Notes: generated by a model from the sequence alone, not told the origin. 43,217 nucleotides of DNA from Xanthomonas vasicola (GCF_000772705.2 NZ_JSBW02000009.1:1-43217); one strand, 5' to 3'; numbered from the stretch's first letter, positions 7,939-16,686 are shown. Translations and numbers: made by a program.

Positions 7939-9144
7939 ATGGCTCGCCCCGATCTGCACGAACGCATTTCGTCGCTGCGTAAATTGCGTGTGGCCCAGGA
8001 ACGGGTGCGGGTGCGGCGACAGGTGGGCCGCCGCGATGGCGTGCGGCTGGAAATCGACGGCCGCTGGTTGACCGGTTTCTGCTCCAACGACTATCTGGGT
8101 CTGTCGCAACAGTTCGAAGTGGTCGCCGCGCTGCAGGATGCCGCGGCCCGCGATGGCGCCGGCGCCACCGCCTCGCATCTGATCTGCGGCCACCACACCG
8201 CGCACGAAACGCTCGAGCGCGAAATCGCCGACTGGCTGGGCTATCCATCGGCGTTGCTGTTCGGCAGCGGCTTCATCGCCAATCTGGCGGTGCAGCAGGC
8301 TCTACTCAGCGAAGAAGACGATGTCTGCGTGCAGGACCGGCTCAATCACGCCAGCCTGCTCGACGCCACACGGCTGGCCGGTTGCCGGCTGCGGCGCTAT
8401 CCGCATCTGGATGTGGAAGGCGCCATGCGTCAGCTCAAGGGTTCGCCCGAGGGTGCGGCGATGCTGGTAAGCGACGGTGTTTTCAGCATGGATGGCGATG
8501 TCGCGCCGCTGCGCGCGTTGAGCCTGGTGGCCCGCATGCAGGAAGCGCTTTTTTATGTGGACGACGCGCATGGTGTTGGCGTGCTCGGCCCGCAAGGCCG
8601 CGGCTGCGTGGCCGATGCGGGGCTGGGCGTGGCCGAAGTGCCATTGCAGTTGGTGACCCTGGGCAAGGCGCTCGGTGGCTACGGTGCGGTGGTGGTAGGC
8701 GATGAGGCGCTGGTGCGCCATCTGGCCGAAACCGCGCGTCCGTATATCTACACCACTGCGTTGCCGCCAGCGCAGGTCGCCGCCACCCTGGCAGCCGTGC
8801 GCCTGGCGCGTCGCGACGATTGGCGGCGTGCGCGCCTGGTCGAATTGATCGCTGCGTTTCGCGATGGCGCGCGCAAGCATGGCTTCGAATTGATGGCTTC
8901 TGACACACCGATCCAGCCGTTGCTGTTCGGCGAAGAAGTCACCGTGATGGCGATGTCGGCCGCACTCGAACAGACAGGTTTCATGGTCGGCGCCATTCGT
9001 CCGCCTACCGTGCCCGAAGGCAAGGCGCGCTTGCGCGTGACGCTGTCCGCGTTGCATACGCCGCAGCAGGTGCAGGCGCTGATCGACGCCATCGTGCAGG
9101 CGCGCGATGTGGTGAGCCGGCAGCCGCTGCCTGCGTCTGCCTGA
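7939..9144 (+). CDS. bioF: 8-amino-7-oxononanoate synthase BioF
   Basis: PLP-dependent alpha-oxoamine synthase condensing pimeloyl-ACP with L-alanine to give 8-amino-7-oxononanoate. The 401-residue protein shows the cofactor-binding DDAHGVG (about 208-214) and the Schiff-base lysine K243 in [20 protein letters not shown] near residue 50 is typical of the family. The ATG at 7939 fits the family N-terminus; the frame extends upstream through the bioB 3' end but is not coding there. The 91 bases between bioB and bioF show no terminator, so cotranscription is likely. Confidence 0.97.
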   Translation: MARPDLHERISSLRKLRVAQERVRVRRQVGRRDGVRLEIDGRWLTGFCSNDYLGLSQQFEVVAALQDAAARDGAGATASHLICGHHTAHETLEREIADWLGYPSALLFGSGFIANLAVQQALLSEEDDVCVQDRLNHASLLDATRLAGCRLRRYPHLDVEGAMRQLKGSPEGAAMLVSDGVFSMDGDVAPLRALSLVARMQEALFYVDDAHGVGVLGPQGRGCVADAGLGVAEVPLQLVTLGKALGGYGAVVVGDEALVRHLAETARPYIYTTALPPAQVAATLAAVRLARRDDWRRARLVELIAAFRDGARKHGFELMASDTPIQPLLFGEEVTVMAMSAALEQTGFMVGAIRPPTVPEGKARLRVTLSALHTPQQVQALIDAIVQARDVVSRQPLPASA

Positions 9145-9390
9145 GGCGCACTGCGGTTTGTGCATGGCTTACGCTGAAATAGCGCGGGCCACCCAACCGA
9201 TGCATTGATCGCATACCGGGTGCGTGTGGCAGGCGACACCCCTGCAGTGACTTTTCATTGCGACAGGGGCTGCAGGCATTGCAGCAGCTGTGCAGCGGAC
9301 GCGTACTCGCATCCGACGACGTCCGTGCACTGACATGTCGCCAGCGATACCAGCTACGGACGCAGGCACAGCCACAGCGGCGCACGCCGC

Positions 9391-9732
9391 GTGTGGGAAG
9401 CGTTATCGCGCTTGTATCTGGACAGCGACAGTCGCGACGACGACGACGACGACGACAGCATTGCGCACGTTTTAGCCACCTCACCATGCACCCTGGAACA
9501 GCTGCGCACGATGTTGTTGCACGAAGTGCATCCGGTGCTGATCGGTAATCTGCGCAGCGCGGCCGGCGTCTGGGACGGGTTCGATCCCGACTGGTTGGCG
9601 GCCACGATCCAGGCGCGATGTGCACGTCGCTGGTGCTGGCCGGCGCGTTGGTATTGGCGCAGTGACGCGCGCGCGCAGTGGGCGTTGCTGGCCCCGAAGA
9701 TCAGCGCACTGCGTGCAACCGCCACGTACTGA
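9391..9732 (+). CDS. Small hypothetical protein, resembles DUF7079 family
   Basis: A 113-residue acidic-to-basic small protein of unknown function. The layout WEALSRLYLD, then ASPCTLEQLRTMLLHEVHPVL, GNLRSAAGVWDGFDPDWL is familiar from a family of small uncharacterised proteins (DUF7079 as I recall). GTG at 9391 is the only usable start before an upstream stop, with no clear ribosome site. Residues 16-22 are seven consecutive Asp encoded by a perfect (GAC)7 run. It interrupts the bio cluster between bioF and bioH. About 250 bases upstream (9145-9390) hold no recognisable gene. Confidence 0.6.
   Translation: MWEALSRLYLDSDSRDDDDDDDSIAHVLATSPCTLEQLRTMLLHEVHPVLIGNLRSAAGVWDGFDPDWLAATIQARCARRWCWPARWYWRSDARAQWALLAPKISALRATATY
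9436..9456 (+). repeat. Perfect (GAC)7 trinucleotide repeat inside the DUF7079-like gene
   Basis: Seven GAC codons in a row give a heptaaspartate. Trinucleotide runs can change length by slippage without breaking the frame. Confidence 0.9.
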
Positions 9733-9895
9733 CGCCGGCGCGCCGTAGCAGCGCCCTACCTACACACCCAAGCGCCAGCCGACAACCTGCAATTGGCGAC
9801 AAAGCCACCAGCATCCAGTCTTTCTGGACCCTGTCGTAGCAGCGCGCGTCTCGATCAACGCGTAGCGGCACGCAACAATCGGCGACAATGCACGC

Positions 9896-10657
9896 ATGCA
9901 TATCGATGTCATCGGCCACGGGCCTGCGCTGGTTCTTCTGCATGGTTGGGCGCTGCACGGCGGCGTGTTCGCACCGCTCGTAGAACGCCTGGCACCGCAC
10001 TATCAATTGCATCTGGTCGACCTGCCCGGACACGGCTTCAGTCGCGACGACAGCACACCGCTGGCGCTTCCCTACGTAGTTGCCGAGATTGCGGCCGCCA
10101 CGCAGCCGGCGGTGTGGCTCGGCTGGTCGCTGGGCGGGCTGTTTGCGCTGCATGCAGCCGCCACCCTGCCGCAGGTGCGCGGGCTGGCGATGATCGCTGC
10201 AACGCCGCGCTTCGTGCGTGGCAACGATTGGCCCGATGCCGTCCAGCGCGAGGTGTTCGTGCAGTTCGGCACCGAGTTATTGCGCGACTATCGCGGAACA
10301 CTGGAGCGTTTTCTTGCGCTGGACACGCTCGGCTCGGCACATGCACGCAGCGAACTGCGCAGCCTGCGCGAGACGCTCACCGCGCGCGGCGAACCGGCGC
10401 CAGAGGCCTTGCAGCAGGGGCTCACCCTGCTTGAGCGCACCGATCTTCGCCGCGCCTTGCCGCAGCTCGCACGTCCCAGCCTGTGGATCGCCGGGCAACG
10501 CGATCGCCTGGTGCCTGCCGCCGGCATGCATGCCGCCGCCGCGCTCAACCCGCACGCGCAGGCGCTCACCATTGCCGGTGGTGGCCACGCGCCGTTTCTC
10601 GGTCATGCGGATCAGGTGAGCGAGGCACTGCAACGCTTCGTTGCGTCCGTGCCGTGA
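9896..10657 (+). CDS. bioH: Pimeloyl-ACP methyl ester carboxylesterase BioH
   Basis: Alpha/beta hydrolase that removes the methyl group from pimeloyl-ACP methyl ester once BioC-started chain elongation is complete. The 253-residue protein has the nucleophile S78 in LGWSLGG, acid D203 in GQRDRLV and H231 in GGGHAPF, plus the oxyanion region LLHGWALHGG near residue 14-23. Length matches BioH. It is followed 45 bases later by an SDR gene and then bioC, so bioH and bioC are split by one gene. Confidence 0.95.
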   Translation: MHIDVIGHGPALVLLHGWALHGGVFAPLVERLAPHYQLHLVDLPGHGFSRDDSTPLALPYVVAEIAAATQPAVWLGWSLGGLFALHAAATLPQVRGLAMIAATPRFVRGNDWPDAVQREVFVQFGTELLRDYRGTLERFLALDTLGSAHARSELRSLRETLTARGEPAPEALQQGLTLLERTDLRRALPQLARPSLWIAGQRDRLVPAAGMHAAAALNPHAQALTIAGGGHAPFLGHADQVSEALQRFVASVP

Positions 10658-10702
10658 GCGGATCGTCGATCATGCGACATCGCTGATCGAGGGGCACATC
10701 GC

Positions 10703-11485
10703 ATGGATTTGGGAATTGCCGGCCGCTGGGCGTTGGTCTGCGCCGCAAGCAAAGGGCTGGGTTTGGGCTGCGCACGTGCATTGACCAGCGAAGGCGTCAA
10801 TGTGGTGATCGCCGCACGCGGCCGTGAGGTGCTGGAACAGGCCGCCGACACGTTGCGCGCGCTTCCCGGCGCTGGCGAGGTGCGCAGCGTGGTCGCCGAT
10901 ATCGCCACGCCGGAAGGACGCAGCGCCGCACGCGCCGCCTGCCCGCAGATCGACATCCTGATCAACAACGCAGGTGGCCCGCCGCCGGGCGATTTTCGTC
11001 AGTGGGAACGCGAGGACTGGCTGCGCGCGCTGGACGCCAACATGCTGGCGCCGATCGAACTGATCCGCGCCACCGTCGATGGCATGCGCGCACGCCGCTT
11101 CGGCCGCATCATCAACATCACTTCCAGCGCGGTGAAGGCGCCGATCGACATCCTTGGCCTATCCAACGGCGCGCGTGCCGGCCTCACCGGGTTCGTCGCC
11201 GGGCTGGCGCGCAGCACCGTCACCGACAACGTCACCATCAACAACCTGTTGCCCGGGCAGTTCGCCACCGACCGGCTGCGCGGCAATTTCGCCGCCATCG
11301 CGCACCAACAGGGCAGCACCGCCGACGATGTCGCCGAGCGCAAGCGTGCGGGCATTCCCGCCGCACGTTTTGGCGAGCCGGACGAATTCGGCGCTGCCTG
11401 CGCCTTCCTGTGCAGCGCGCAGGCCGGCTACATCACCGGGCAGAATCTGCTCATCGATGGCGGCAGCTATCCCGGCACCTTCTAG
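10703..11485 (+). CDS. Divergent short-chain dehydrogenase/reductase lacking YxxxK
   Basis: A 260-residue Rossmann-fold SDR. The cofactor loop reads CAASKGLGLG instead of TGxxxGxG and the NNAG motif is intact. The catalytic Ser is present (NITSSAVKAP), but the Tyr-x-x-x-Lys position reads LSNGARAGL, so both catalytic residues are missing. This matches a recognised subgroup of SDRs annotated as 3-oxoacyl-ACP reductase-like with degenerate active sites. The N-terminus fits ATG 10703. It sits between bioH and bioC in the same direction with short gaps (45 and 63 bases). A role with pimeloyl-ACP intermediates is possible but only inferred from position. Confidence 0.85.
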   Translation: MDLGIAGRWALVCAASKGLGLGCARALTSEGVNVVIAARGREVLEQAADTLRALPGAGEVRSVVADIATPEGRSAARAACPQIDILINNAGGPPPGDFRQWEREDWLRALDANMLAPIELIRATVDGMRARRFGRIINITSSAVKAPIDILGLSNGARAGLTGFVAGLARSTVTDNVTINNLLPGQFATDRLRGNFAAIAHQQGSTADDVAERKRAGIPAARFGEPDEFGAACAFLCSAQAGYITGQNLLIDGGSYPGTF

Positions 11486-11548
11486 CGCAGCGTCGCGCAC
11501 CACACATCGATTCCCTCCGCCTCTGCCAGCGGTGACAATAGCGGCGCC

Positions 11549-12433
11549 ATGAACAGTACTTTCGACCCCCGCCACGTCCGGCGCGCCTTTGCGCGTGCCG
11601 CCAGCACCTACACCGCCGCCGCCGCACTCCAGCGCGAAGCGGAAGCGCGCCTGCTCGAATCGCTCGACTACCTGGGCGCGCAGGTGCCCAAGGTGGTGCT
11701 GGATGTCGGCGCCGGCCCCGGTCATGCCAGCGGCGCGATCAAGAAGCGCTGGCCCAAGGCGCAGGTCATCGCGCTCGATCAGGCCATGCCGATGCTGCGC
11801 CAGGCGCGCAAGGCCGCCGGCTGGTGGAAGCCGTTCGCACAGGTGTGCGCCGACGCGCGCGCGCTGCCCGTTGCCGACGGCAGCGTGGATGTCATTTTCA
11901 GCAATCTATGCCTGCAGTGGGTAGAAGACCTGCCGGCCGTGTTTGCCGGTTTCCGCCGCGCGCTGCGCCCAGGCGGGCTGCTGCTGTGTTCCACCTTCGG
12001 CCCGGAAACACTGATCGAATTGCGTGAGGCCTTCGCGCAGGCCGACCCGGCTCCGCACGTCAGCCGCTTTCCGCCAATTGCGCAGTTCGGCGATGCCTTG
12101 CTGATGTCCGGCTTCCGCGACCCGGTGCTGGACCGCGACCTGTTCACCCTGACCTACAACGATCTGCCCGCACTGATGCGCGAGCTGCGTGCGATGGGAG
12201 CAACCAATGCGCTCAGCAACCGCCGCGCCACCCTGACCGGACGCGGTCGCTTCGCGGCCGCCAGCGCTGCCTACGAACCGCTACGGCGACCGGACGGCAC
12301 CCTGCCCAGCTCCTGGGAAGTGATCTACGCCCATGCCTGGGCACCGGCGCCGGGCGCGCCCATCCGCGAACACGGGCATGAGGTCGCCAGCGTGCCGGTC
12401 AGCGCCATCCCGATCCGCCGCCGCATCGACTGA
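11549..12433 (+). CDS. bioC: Malonyl-ACP O-methyltransferase BioC
   Basis: SAM-dependent methyltransferase that methylates malonyl-ACP to disguise it for fatty-acid elongation to pimeloyl-ACP methyl ester. The 294 residues show the SAM-binding LDVGAGPG (51-58), the acidic residue after VIALDQ, and DVIFSNLCLQWV in motif post I/II, plus a C-terminal GRGRF segment typical of BioC. With bioB, bioF and bioH it gives a nearly complete biotin route; bioA and bioD are not in this window. Confidence 0.95.
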   Translation: MNSTFDPRHVRRAFARAASTYTAAAALQREAEARLLESLDYLGAQVPKVVLDVGAGPGHASGAIKKRWPKAQVIALDQAMPMLRQARKAAGWWKPFAQVCADARALPVADGSVDVIFSNLCLQWVEDLPAVFAGFRRALRPGGLLLCSTFGPETLIELREAFAQADPAPHVSRFPPIAQFGDALLMSGFRDPVLDRDLFTLTYNDLPALMRELRAMGATNALSNRRATLTGRGRFAAASAAYEPLRRPDGTLPSSWEVIYAHAWAPAPGAPIREHGHEVASVPVSAIPIRRRID

Positions 12434-12682
12434 ACGGCGGTACAGAACGCCGGTCCGCGCGCATCCACTGCCGGTGAGACACAGCGTATTGCGCCCATGC
12501 CACTGCTCCGTGGTCAGGCTCGGCGGTGACACTTGCTAGAATTCTGAAGTGACCGGCCGCACTTCCTTCGTTGCGGCTTACCTTGTTCGATGGTGGCTAC
12601 CGACACGACGCAGCAGTGCTGCGTGCGTTTCTTGGCAGCCACTCTCACGTTTGCGGCCCCCCGCCCCCAATCGGCCTCCCTC

Positions 12683-13588
12683 ATGTTGAAGTGGCTCCTC
12701 ATCGCGCTGTTCATCGCATCGGCGCTCTACATCCATTATCGCGGTCGCGTGCGGCACCGGCTCAGCCGGCAGTTGCTGGACCATTCCACCTTCATGGCCC
12801 CGATCAACACACTGATGTACCTGTGTTCGCGGGTGCCGACTACCCCGTTCATCGACCCGGGCAAGGAATTTCCCGAGCTGGCGCCGCTGCGCGCGAGCTG
12901 GCCACTGATCCGCGACGAAGCGGTGGCGTTGCAACAGATGCAGAAGATCCGCGCTGCCGAAGGCTATACCGACATCGGCTTCAATTCGTTCTTCCGGCGT
13001 GGCTGGAAGCGCTTCTATCTGAAGTGGTACGGCACCGCGCATCCGTCTGCCGCCGAATTGTGTCCGCAAACCACCGCCCTGCTGAAATCCATTCCCACGG
13101 TCAAGGCCGCGATGTTCGCCGAGCTGCCGCCGGGCAGCGAACTTCGCCCGCACCGCGACCCGTTCGCCGGCTCCATGCGCCTGCACCTGGGCCTGGCCAC
13201 ACCGAACGACGACCGGTGCTTCATCGACGTCGACGGCCAGCGCCACAGCTGGCGCGATGGCGAGTGGACCATGTTCGACGAGACCTATATCCATTACGCG
13301 CGCAACGACACCGACCAGGACCGCATCATCCTGTTCTGCGATATCGAACGCCCGATGCGTTGGCGCTGGGCGGCGGCGGTGAACCGCTTCGTCGGCCGCA
13401 GCCTGCTCTCGGCCGGCGCCTCGCCCAATCAGGAAGGCGACAAGACCGGCGGCATCAATCGCGTGTTCCGCTATTTCTACGCCGCCCGCCTCAAGGCCAA
13501 GGCGCTGAAGGAACGCAACAACCCGCTGTACCAGGTGCTCAAGTGGAGCATCTTCATCCTGGTGGTGGTCGGGATCGTGTTGCTGTAA
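12683..13588 (+). CDS. lpxO: Aspartyl/asparaginyl beta-hydroxylase family, LpxO-like lipid A hydroxylase
   Basis: A 301-residue Fe(II)/2-oxoglutarate dioxygenase of the family of LpxO, which 2-hydroxylates a secondary acyl chain of lipid A at the inner membrane. A membrane segment is present at each end: LLIALFIASALYI (5-17) and SIFILVVVGIVLL at the C-terminus. The iron site is visible as HRD (H157, D159) with distal H204 in YIHYARN, and the 2-oxoglutarate Arg in DRIILF. The ATG at 12683 directly precedes the membrane anchor; the longer upstream frame is not supported. Substrate assignment rests on architecture, so confidence in the family exceeds that in the symbol. Confidence 0.85.
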   Translation: MLKWLLIALFIASALYIHYRGRVRHRLSRQLLDHSTFMAPINTLMYLCSRVPTTPFIDPGKEFPELAPLRASWPLIRDEAVALQQMQKIRAAEGYTDIGFNSFFRRGWKRFYLKWYGTAHPSAAELCPQTTALLKSIPTVKAAMFAELPPGSELRPHRDPFAGSMRLHLGLATPNDDRCFIDVDGQRHSWRDGEWTMFDETYIHYARNDTDQDRIILFCDIERPMRWRWAAAVNRFVGRSLLSAGASPNQEGDKTGGINRVFRYFYAARLKAKALKERNNPLYQVLKWSIFILVVVGIVLL

Positions 13589-13601
13589 TCCCCGCCTATC
13601 C

Positions 13602-13672
13602 GCGTAGGAGCGCACCCGGGCGCGAGCGTCGTCGTCGATAACGCCTCATCGCGCCCAGGTGCGCTGCTACGC
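13602..13672. repeat. REP-like inverted pair
   Basis: GTAGGAGCGCACCCGGGCGCGA and, inverted, TCGCGCCCAGGTGCGCTGCTAC flank a short spacer in the gap between two convergent genes. This arrangement is typical of REP/REPIN elements in Xanthomonas and Pseudomonas, and could form a long hairpin between the converging transcripts. Confidence 0.65.
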
Positions 13673-13689
13673 AGCGCTGGTCGATGCGC

Positions 13690-14109
13690 TCAGCGCGATA
13701 CCTGCGCAATCCATTCCTGCAGGTTGTAGTAGTTGGTCACGCGGGTGATCTTGTCGCCGCGCACGTCGAAGAACGCACCGCCCACCAGCACATAGGTCTG
13801 CCCGTTGGCCTCCGGCAGGCCTTCGTCGGTGGTGTGATAGACGCCATGCACCACGTACTCGGCACCGACCCGGGTGCCATCGTCGTTGGCGATGACGACC
13901 ACATCGCGCAATTGCTCGCGGTAGCTGTCGTTCATGCGCTGCAGGAACGCGGCAAATGCGTTGCGGCCGATTTCGCGCGGACCTTGGTTGAGGTCGTGGG
14001 CGACGTCCTCGGCCAGAAACGCCAACATGCCGTCCCAATCGCCACGGTTGAAGGCTGCGTAGTAGGCCTGCACCAGGCCAATGGCGTGTTGCCGATGGGT
14101 CTCGCTCAT
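13690..14109 (-). CDS. SnoaL-like / ketosteroid isomerase-fold protein
   Basis: A 139-residue NTF2-like cone-fold protein. The family start pattern VQAYYAAFNRGDWDGMLAFL is followed by EDVAHDLNQGPREIG and the GDKITRVTNYYNLQEW end seen in SnoaL-like proteins. The ATG at 14109 leaves a normal N-terminus; the eleven upstream codons are not needed. No substrate is predictable. Single gene, convergent with lpxO across a REP pair, and lying 3' of the ydcF-like gene on the same strand. Confidence 0.8.
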   Translation of the reverse strand: MSETHRQHAIGLVQAYYAAFNRGDWDGMLAFLAEDVAHDLNQGPREIGRNAFAAFLQRMNDSYREQLRDVVVIANDDGTRVGAEYVVHGVYHTTDEGLPEANGQTYVLVGGAFFDVRGDKITRVTNYYNLQEWIAQVSR

Positions 14110-14152
14110 GCTCGAACCTGCCCGCTGGGAAAGCCGCATCATAGGCCTGCGG

Positions 14153-14758
14153 TCACGACCCTTGCACCACCAGATCGCGGTGGAAGTAATACACCTCCTG
14201 CAACAGGAAGCGCCAGCTGGTGTGGAAGCTGCGAAACCGCGTGCTCGGCGTGGACGAAGCCAGCGCGTCGATACCCAGTTCCTGGCTCAGCCGCAGCGCG
14301 CGCGCCATGTGCAGTGGGTCGCTGACGATGATCGCCCGATGCAGGCCGTGCCGCTCCATCAGCGTGCGCGCCTGTTGCAGGTTCTGCCGGGTGGTGCGCG
14401 AGGTGGTTTCGATCACGATGGCCTCCGGCGGAATGCCGTGGCGCAGCGCGTAGCGTCGGGCCACCTGCGATTCGGCAAAGCGTGCGCCGTTGCCGAAGCC
14501 ACCGGTGAACAACAGCCGCGGCGCGTAGCCCTGCGCGTACAGGTCCAATGCGTGCCGGATGCGTTCTTCGAACACCGGCGAAGGGCGCGCATCGTAGGCG
14601 GCCGCACCCAGCACGATGATCACATCGGCCGGTGCGGCCTGATCGCGGTCGCCGATCCACACGATCCAGCCTGCCACGGCCACCAGCCAGATCAGCGCCA
14701 GCATGCACAACCGCCAGCCCCAGCCCCACAGGCCAAGCCCGCGTGAGCGCCTGCTCAC
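14153..14758 (-). CDS. YdcF-like (DUF218) membrane protein
   Basis: A 201-residue DUF218/YdcF-SanA family protein. One N-terminal membrane segment (LCMLALIWLVAVAGWIVWIG, about 17-36) is followed by the DUF218 fold: ADVIIVLGAAAYDARPSPVFEERI, LLFTGGFG, ETTSRTTRQNL and IIVSDPLHMARA. The GTG at 14758 overlaps the stop of the upstream dehydratase gene by four bases (GTGA), so translation is probably coupled. Members are linked to envelope biogenesis, but no exact role is known. Confidence 0.85.
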   Translation of the reverse strand: MSRRSRGLGLWGWGWRLCMLALIWLVAVAGWIVWIGDRDQAAPADVIIVLGAAAYDARPSPVFEERIRHALDLYAQGYAPRLLFTGGFGNGARFAESQVARRYALRHGIPPEAIVIETTSRTTRQNLQQARTLMERHGLHRAIIVSDPLHMARALRLSQELGIDALASSTPSTRFRSFHTSWRFLLQEVYYFHRDLVVQGS

Positions 14759-15714
14759 GCCGCGGCCCAAGGCAAGGCATCCAGATCGACATTGCCGCCG
14801 GACAGGATCAGCCCCACCCGCCGCCCGGCAAACCGTGCCGGCTGGGCCAGGACCGCGGCCAGGGCGATCGCCGAAGACGGCTCGACCACTTGCTTGAGCA
14901 ACTGCCAGACCAGCCGCATCGCCTGGACGACCGCCGCATCGTCCACCGTGATCACCTGTGCCCCGGCGCGCTGCAGCACTGCGAAGTTGGGCGCGCCCAA
15001 GGTGCCGCGCAGGCCATCGCAAATGGTGTCCGGCACGAAATCGACCAGCCGCTGCCCGGCCGCCAGCGAACGCGCGGTGTCGGCTGCGCCGGCCGGCTCG
15101 GCCAGTACCAGCTCGCAGTCCGGCGAGGACTGCAGCGCCAGTGCGGCGCCGGCCGCCAGCCCACCACCGCCGACCGGCGCCACCAGCACATCCAGCCCGC
15201 CGCTTTGGTGCAGCAGCTCCAGCGTGGCGGTGCCCTGCCCGGCGATCACTGCACGATCGGTATACGTGTGCACCAGCGTGGCGCCACTGCCGGCCTGCAC
15301 CTCGGCGCACATCTGTTCCCGCGCCGCGATGGTCGGCGCGCAACGCCACAACGTGGCGCCGTTCCGGGAGATATTGGCCAGCTTGGCCGCCACCGCGCCC
15401 TCGGGCACCACCACATGGCAGCCGATGCCGCGCGTGCGTGCGGCAAGCGCCAGCGCCGCGCCGTGGTTGCCGGAGGAATGCGTGACCACACCATGCGCAG
15501 CCAGCTCATCCGGCAGCGACCACACGGCATTGCAGGCACCGCGGAACTTGAATGCGCCACTGCGCTGCAAATGCTCGGCCTTGAAGAACAACTGCGCACT
15601 GCTGAGCGCGTCCAGACTGTGCGATGTCAGCAACGGTGTCGGCGCGCAGTGCGGCGCAATCCGCGCAGCGGCCTGCAGGACGTCGGAATGGGCAAGGGGG
15701 ACCGTCTCGATCAT
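14755..15714 (-). CDS. PLP-dependent serine/threonine dehydratase
   Basis: A 319-residue fold-type II PLP enzyme of the serine/threonine dehydratase and serine racemase group, producing 2-oxo acids and ammonia. Visible are the Schiff-base Lys in RSGAFKFRGA (near residue 53), the SSGNHG substrate loop, the phosphate loop VGGGGLAAGAAL and LSGGNVDLDAL at the end. It lacks the C-terminal ACT domain of biosynthetic IlvA, so a catabolic dehydratase or racemase is more likely. The ATG at 15714 matches the family start; the frame extends further upstream into DNA antisense to the lipoprotein gene. It overlaps the ydcF-like gene. Confidence 0.88.
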   Translation of the reverse strand: MIETVPLAHSDVLQAAARIAPHCAPTPLLTSHSLDALSSAQLFFKAEHLQRSGAFKFRGACNAVWSLPDELAAHGVVTHSSGNHGAALALAARTRGIGCHVVVPEGAVAAKLANISRNGATLWRCAPTIAAREQMCAEVQAGSGATLVHTYTDRAVIAGQGTATLELLHQSGGLDVLVAPVGGGGLAAGAALALQSSPDCELVLAEPAGAADTARSLAAGQRLVDFVPDTICDGLRGTLGAPNFAVLQRAGAQVITVDDAAVVQAMRLVWQLLKQVVEPSSAIALAAVLAQPARFAGRRVGLILSGGNVDLDALPWAAA

Positions 15715-15871
15715 GCCTGCAAGATTAACGTATCGCCTCCTCTTCACGGGTCGCACGCAGTGCCGCCGCGCATGCTGGATCGATGACAAAGCGTCGCAAT
15801 GCCGCACAATTAAGGACCGATTCAATGCATCGGTTCGACAGTGGCACCATGGTTGCAGGAGGGCACCATCC

Positions 15872-16345
15872 ATGAAATTCCGTCTGATCTTCGCCGCCGG
15901 GCTGTTGGCCCTGGGCGGCTGCGCAACCTACGACTACACCGACGGTGGGTCGGGCGGCTATTACCGTGGTGCGCCTGCCGTGCAGTATCGCTATCCGCCC
16001 GGCTACTCCCCGTACTTCTACGGCAACCCGTATGGTTTGCCATATGGATATGGCGCCGGGTCGATCGGCCTGTACGACTACCCTGTGTATCCGGTCTATC
16101 GCGGTGGTGGCGGCTACTACTACCGGCAGTACGATCGCCGTCCGCAGTACCGTCCGCCGCGGCCGAACGGCTCGTTCAACAACGGGCAGCGCCCCGGCGG
16201 CTCGCGGCCGCAGCAACCCAATCGCCCGCCGGCAACCGGCGCGCCGCCGTCGCGGCCGCCACCGCGTATCGGCGCGCCGCCGCGCGTCATTCGCGAGATC
16301 CAGCGGCAAACCGCGCCGCGCAACACACGCGAACAGATTCCGTAA
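15872..16345 (+). CDS. Low-complexity lipoprotein, Tyr/Gly- then Pro/Arg-rich
   Basis: A 157-residue secreted lipoprotein of unknown function. The signal peptide LIFAAGLLALGGC ends in a lipobox with the lipidated Cys at about residue 17. The middle is rich in Tyr, Gly and Pro (many YG, PY and GGY repeats) and the last 60 residues in Pro, Arg, Gly and Asn. The ATG at 15872 is preceded by AGGAGGG at a good distance. It is divergent from the dehydratase. A cell-envelope location is supported; no enzyme motif is visible. Confidence 0.8.
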   Translation: MKFRLIFAAGLLALGGCATYDYTDGGSGGYYRGAPAVQYRYPPGYSPYFYGNPYGLPYGYGAGSIGLYDYPVYPVYRGGGGYYYRQYDRRPQYRPPRPNGSFNNGQRPGGSRPQQPNRPPATGAPPSRPPPRIGAPPRVIREIQRQTAPRNTREQIP

Positions 16346-16483
16346 GAGGCTGACTGCGACCTGGCCCACACTTGGCGATATTGGGGGCTTGCGTTCAGCT
16401 GACGATTGGCCGCAAGCTAGGTGCTCTGTGTGACCCGCCACGTCATTTTTTGACCGGGCCAGCCTCACTGACGACTTATGTCG

Positions 16484-16585
16484 ATGTCCGACAGGGAAAT
16501 CTGGATCCCCCCTGTTCCGGCCCTGTCGGATATCGGCGCCTACAACACAGAAAGCCCCGGCATGCCGGGGCTTTCTGTTTTTGTT
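16484..16585 (+). ncRNA. Candidate small RNA with 5' hairpin and intrinsic terminator
   Basis: In the 570-base gene-free stretch before mnmG, a perfect 10-base stem (TCCGACAGGG 16487-16496 with CCCTGTCGGA 16521-16530) encloses a C-rich loop containing six C in a row. After 16 bases comes a strong terminator (16547-16578 plus T tract). A TTGACC lies at about 16450 and TTATGT just before the stem, a poorly spaced promoter. Two stable hairpins ending in a T-rich tail without an ORF suggest a transcript of about 100 bases. C-rich loops recall Xanthomonas sRNAs such as sX13, but identity is not claimed. The terminator could instead serve the lipoprotein gene. Confidence 0.42.
16547..16585 (+). terminator. 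Strong intrinsic terminator
   Basis: A perfect 32-base palindrome (16547-16578, core AAAGCCCCGGCA and its inverse) is followed by TTTTTGTTT. This is the textbook form of a rho-independent terminator for + strand transcription from the lipoprotein gene or from a small RNA. Confidence 0.88.
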
Positions 16586-16644
16586 TCGATGGTTGCCAAG
16601 CAGGCTGCAGCGGAACGGGCGCGTGCGCCATTTCGTAGAAACCT

Positions 16645-16686
16645 TAAAAAAATAAGGGTCGGCAGTCCCCCGACTACCGACCCTTA
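16645..16686 (-). terminator. Minus-strand intrinsic terminator
   Basis: TAAGGGTCGG (16653-16662) pairs with CCGACCCTTA (16677-16686), with an inner AGTC/GACT stem around a CCCC loop. On the minus strand the hairpin is followed by TTTTTTT. No annotated minus-strand gene precedes it within 2 kb, which is why an unannotated transcript is suspected. Confidence 0.8.

Noticed and set aside
14153..15349. Long open frame joining the ydcF-like gene with sequence in the dehydratase
   Set aside because: Upstream of GTG 14758 it runs out of frame through the dehydratase coding region; only 14153-14758 is family-like.
16484..16585. Naming the candidate RNA sX13
   Set aside because: Only the C-rich loop is suggestive; location and full sequence could not be compared.
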